Source: Nitrososphaerota archaeon
GTDB lineage: Archaea; Thermoproteota; Nitrososphaeria; Nitrososphaerales; UBA183
Assembly: GCA_029784795.1 (NCBI GenBank)
Contig: JAFMAW010000036.1
Span: forward strand, 1-8,010
Direction of reading: 5' to 3'
Length of the DNA stretch: 8,010 nucleotides
Position numbers and translations under genes: made by a program. The notes beneath the pieces are model-generated. The model worked only from the letters and a program-made list of their open reading frames with translations, searched no databases and was not told where the DNA came from. This document shows, one piece after another, positions 5,539 to 8,010 of the stretch; positions within the stretch are counted from its first letter, which is position 1; each line of letters begins with the position of its first letter.

Positions 5539-7494
5539 TCAGCCTTTGGGCTCGTGCAGCACCCCCCCACGCCTCAATACCTCCACGAAGCGCGGGTCTT
5601 TCCTCGCCCTGTCGTAGAGGGGGCTCAGCCGGATTTCCGACGCATCGAGCACGTGGCCATCCGCCGCCTTGAACATGTACTCGAAGAACATGTCCATGTC
5701 CCCCAGGGCGTGGTAGACGAACCCGGCGTAGGAGAGTGCCCCCACCCCCTTCTCGGGGTCGAGCTTCGTTATCATCTCGTGGGCGGTCTTGACGTCCCTC
5801 GTCAGGGCGGCCAGGCAACCCCTGTCGAGGTACGTGGGAATCAGCGTCGGCCCTATCCTCTCCAGCTCCTTCACAGCGCCCTCAGCCCCCGCGTAGTCTC
5901 CCTTGCTCACATAGTAGGCGAACATCCCATGGTAGGTACCGTAAGGCTCCAGGTGGAGCGTCTTCCTCCAGTGCTCCATGGCTTCCTCCCTCCTCCCCGC
6001 ATAGAAGTACGCCATTCCTAGCCAATCTATCCCCCTGGGCGACAGGGGGTCGAGCTGGTACCCCTTCTCTGCGGCCCTGACCATCTCCCCGACGTCCCCT
6101 AAGGCGGCTGACGTGCGGGCGAGGGTGACGTATGTCTCGGCCAGGTTGGGATTGAGCTCTACCGCCCTCCTGAGCTCGCGCATCGTCCCCTCCAAGTCGT
6201 CGGCAAGGGACATGACCGTGGCTAGGCGAAAGTGGGCCTCCGCAAGCTCCGGGTCCAGCTCCAGGGCCCTCTGGGCGGCCGCCCGCCCATTCTCGAGGGC
6301 TTCCTGGATGCCGATGTACCCCCGGTTGGCGAGCCAGACGTAGCAGCCGGCCACCCCGGCATACGCCCTGGCGAAGGAAGGGTCCCTTTCAATGGCCCGC
6401 TGGAATAGGCGGAGGGCATCCCTCAGGGACGGCTCATCCAGTTGGTTTAGGAGCTGCATCCCCTGGAGATAGTCAGTGTAGGCCTCCACGTCCGTGGTCG
6501 GGCGCTTCTCCATGGCCGCCTTCTCCGAGGCCAGGAGTTGCACCTTCAGTTCCCCTGCCACCTTCTCAGCTATCTCGCTCTGGACGGCGAATATGTCGTC
6601 AAGGCTCCCGTCATAGTGGGAAGACCAGAGGTGCTCTTCAGTCCCCCCGTTGATGAGCTGGACAGTGACCCTGACCCTGTTCCCGGCCTTCCTCACGCTC
6701 CCCTCGACAAGAGCGCCGACTTCGAGCTCCTTCGCGATCTGTGATGCCTTCTTCTTCTCCCCCTTGTAGCTCATCGCCGACGTCCTCGCTATGACCTTGA
6801 GCTGCTTCACCTGAGCGAGCCTGTCGATGAGCTCCTCCGTCATACCGTCGGCGAAGTACTCGTCGCCGGGGTCTGGGCTCATGTTGGCGAAGGGGAGGAC
6901 GGCCACCCTGTTCCCGTCGAACGGCGCCGTTGATGCGGGTGCTGTGCGCTCCCAGGGCATCACGGCCTTGTACACCGCGACGGGGGCGCTGACGTTCTTC
7001 AGAGGCTTCTCTCCCAGGAAGATGAAGGGAAGGTCGAACTTGTTCCTAACCTGGCTGTACACATCACCGGAGATGCAGACACCCCCCGCTTCGGCGAGGG
7101 GCTCGATCCGGGAGGCTATGTTGACCGCATCTCCGAGGATGTCGTTCTCCCTCTCCAGCACGTCCCCCACGTGAATCCCGATCCTGAGGGAAAGCGCTCC
7201 CCCCCTGGCGACCTTCCAGTCGTGCATGGTCTCCTGAACGGAGACTGCGCAGAGCATGGCGTCCAGGGCGCTTTTGAACTCTACGAGGAAGGCGTCCCCC
7301 ATGGTTTTGATTTCATTTCCCCCGTGACTGCCGAATATGGGACGTATGAGCTTCCGGTGTTCTTCCAGCAGGCTGACCGTGTCTGACTCGCTTCTCTGAG
7401 TGAGCGCTGTATACCCTACGATGTCTGTGAACATGATCGCGGCCAGCCTGCGTCCGGTGTTGGACAACTGACGCATTGGGGGCGCCGGGCTCAT
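5539..7494 (-). CDS. Class III adenylate cyclase fused to a TolB-like domain and TPR repeats
   Basis: The 651-residue protein has three parts. Residues 15-178 form a class III nucleotide cyclase domain. The metal ligands are D24 (FTDIVGYT) and D67 (TMGDAF), the adenine-selecting pair is K63 and D118, and the transition-state residues are N125 and R129 (GDAVNIASR). The full set points to active ATP-to-cAMP chemistry. Residues 195-325 resemble the TolB N-terminal-like domain often found here (RVAVLPFANMSPDPGDEYFA, ADGMTEELIDRL). Residues 335-640 carry about six to eight TPR-like helical pairs (AYAGVAGCYVW, LELDPELAEAHFRLA) and end in the usual DPRFVEVLRR. No membrane helix is seen, so it is probably cytoplasmic, with the TPR part sensing a partner. 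The ATG at 7494 has GAGGG eleven bases upstream; M7 is an alternative start. This architecture is common in bacteria and known in archaea. The downstream cAMP target is not in the window. Confidence 0.93.
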   Translation of the reverse strand: MSPAPPMRQLSNTGRRLAAIMFTDIVGYTALTQRSESDTVSLLEEHRKLIRPIFGSHGGNEIKTMGDAFLVEFKSALDAMLCAVSVQETMHDWKVARGGALSLRIGIHVGDVLERENDILGDAVNIASRIEPLAEAGGVCISGDVYSQVRNKFDLPFIFLGEKPLKNVSAPVAVYKAVMPWERTAPASTAPFDGNRVAVLPFANMSPDPGDEYFADGMTEELIDRLAQVKQLKVIARTSAMSYKGEKKKASQIAKELEVGALVEGSVRKAGNRVRVTVQLINGGTEEHLWSSHYDGSLDDIFAVQSEIAEKVAGELKVQLLASEKAAMEKRPTTDVEAYTDYLQGMQLLNQLDEPSLRDALRLFQRAIERDPSFARAYAGVAGCYVWLANRGYIGIQEALENGRAAAQRALELDPELAEAHFRLATVMSLADDLEGTMRELRRAVELNPNLAETYVTLARTSAALGDVGEMVRAAEKGYQLDPLSPRGIDWLGMAYFYAGRREEAMEHWRKTLHLEPYGTYHGMFAYYVSKGDYAGAEGAVKELERIGPTLIPTYLDRGCLAALTRDVKTAHEMITKLDPEKGVGALSYAGFVYHALGDMDMFFEYMFKAADGHVLDASEIRLSPLYDRARKDPRFVEVLRRGGVLHEPKG

Positions 7495-7554
7495 TCAAAA
7501 ACCGTCCCTCTTCAATCGGGCGGTGTCGCGGGCGCCTGATGGTCCTATGGGCCT

Positions 7555-7565
7555 AGATATTTTCG
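7555..7565 (-). promoter_or_regulatory. Possible TATA box of the cyclase gene
   Basis: The minus strand reads GAAAATATCTA, about 65 nt above the ATG at 7494. Transcription from near 7533 would give a leader of about 40 nt carrying the GAGGG ribosome site at 7506-7510. Further upstream, 7593-7604 holds the imperfectly supported 12-bp palindrome ATCCATTTGGAT. Both assignments are by motif and position only. Confidence 0.35.
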
Positions 7566-7709
7566 CAGGGATTCGACCAAGTTCCTAGCCGGATCCATTT
7601 GGATTCGTGCCCTTTGCGAGGGCTGTCTGCGGGCCCGACGGAGCCCGTCTTGAGGCTCGCCAGCCGGGGCCAACATTATTCTTGCCAGATCGTGGATCCG
7701 CTTGATTTC

Positions 7710-8010
7710 CTAGGCGAGCCCTAGAACGAGACTCGACGGCGCAAAAGCCTGCGCCATAAGACTCCCCCCTGCACCTGTTTCCAAGACACCCTGATTCTGG
7801 CGCCAGCTATCAAACCGAGCCCACAACGAGGTAGTTGAATCCGGGCCGGGAGGGGCCAGGACCCATGTGGGTTCGAACCCGTTCTCATAAGGAGGCGGGA
7901 TAGGCGGCAATGCGCTTCCCTGTCCCGTGCCTACGCCGTTAATAGAGTTCGGAAAACCTTGCTGCGGCAGATTCGCGGTGCCCGGCGACGTGGTTGGCGG
8001 CGGGGGCACA
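7710..8010 (-). CDS. C-terminal part of a proline-rich protein of unknown function
   Basis: The minus-strand frame is open from the right edge to a TAG at 7710-7712, giving about 99 residues of a longer protein that begins outside the window. The visible part opens with PPPPTTSPGTANLPQQG, has a second proline cluster (LPPIPPPYENG) and then a more ordinary segment (PTWVLAPPGPDSTTSLWARF). It has no membrane helix, no cysteines and no motif I recognise. Codon use is more mixed in the third position than in the cyclase gene next door. It may be a disordered or surface-linked tail. It could also be a chance open frame in GC-rich DNA, so confidence is modest. Confidence 0.4.
   Translation of the reverse strand, partial: VPPPPTTSPGTANLPQQGFPNSINGVGTGQGSALPPIPPPYENGFEPTWVLAPPGPDSTTSLWARFDSWRQNQGVLETGAGGSLMAQAFAPSSLVLGLA

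Noticed and set aside
5373..6021. Plus-strand frames of 99 and 189 codons overlapping the end of the cyclase gene
   Set aside because: They lie mostly opposite the TPR region and encode Pro/Arg/Ala-rich sequence without motifs.
5465..7650. Short shared GC-rich sequence GGCCCGACGG on both sides of the cyclase gene (near 5467 and 7633)
   Set aside because: Ten matching bases in GC-rich DNA are expected by chance, and the flanks differ. I do not call a repeat or attachment site.
1..8010. CRISPR array, tRNA or rRNA genes
   Set aside because: I saw no regularly spaced repeats and no cloverleaf or rRNA-like sequence in the gaps between genes.

Overview
The window reads as archaeal DNA of high GC (roughly 60-65%). 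Two start codons lie a short distance below AT-rich TATA-like boxes, as in leaderless archaeal transcripts. Other genes use GTG or TTG starts with strong GGAGG Shine-Dalgarno sequences. A CopG-type ribbon-helix-helix gene and an exported beta-helix protein with a C-terminal membrane anchor also fit an archaeon. A soil or sediment Nitrososphaerota-like lineage is my best guess, but the sequence alone does not settle the phylum.

Almost every gene is on the minus strand, so the layout runs right to left. At the right edge is the C-terminal end of a proline-rich protein of unknown function (7710-8010). Next comes a complete class III adenylate cyclase fused to a TolB-like domain and TPR repeats (5539-7494). 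A decayed, frameshifted IS630-type transposase fragment lies on the plus strand (about 5035-5362). Then follow a secreted, membrane-anchored parallel beta-helix protein (3563-4957), a 48-residue ribbon-helix-helix protein with a TTG start (3293-3439) and a four-helix CopD-like membrane protein (2699-3181). The left part holds a two-gene unit for an exported molybdenum hydroxylase: a Tat-targeted [2Fe-2S] subunit (1764-2480) and the molybdopterin-binding large subunit (1757 to the left edge).

The molybdenum hydroxylase pair is the clearest functional unit. The small subunit carries the Tat motif and probably takes the signal-less large subunit across the membrane with it. Its promoter is unusually legible: a perfect 18-bp palindrome, a TATA box six bases further on, and a GTG start about 26 nt below the TATA centre. 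Together with the surface beta-helix protein and the cyclase/TPR sensor, this suggests a cell-surface and signalling neighbourhood. I see no strong evidence of a wholly new system.

The first ~138 bases look foreign. They are far richer in GC, homology of the large subunit appears to stop there, and the opposite strand reads as a typical transmembrane segment of a high-GC bacterium. A chimeric join or a rearrangement is likely.
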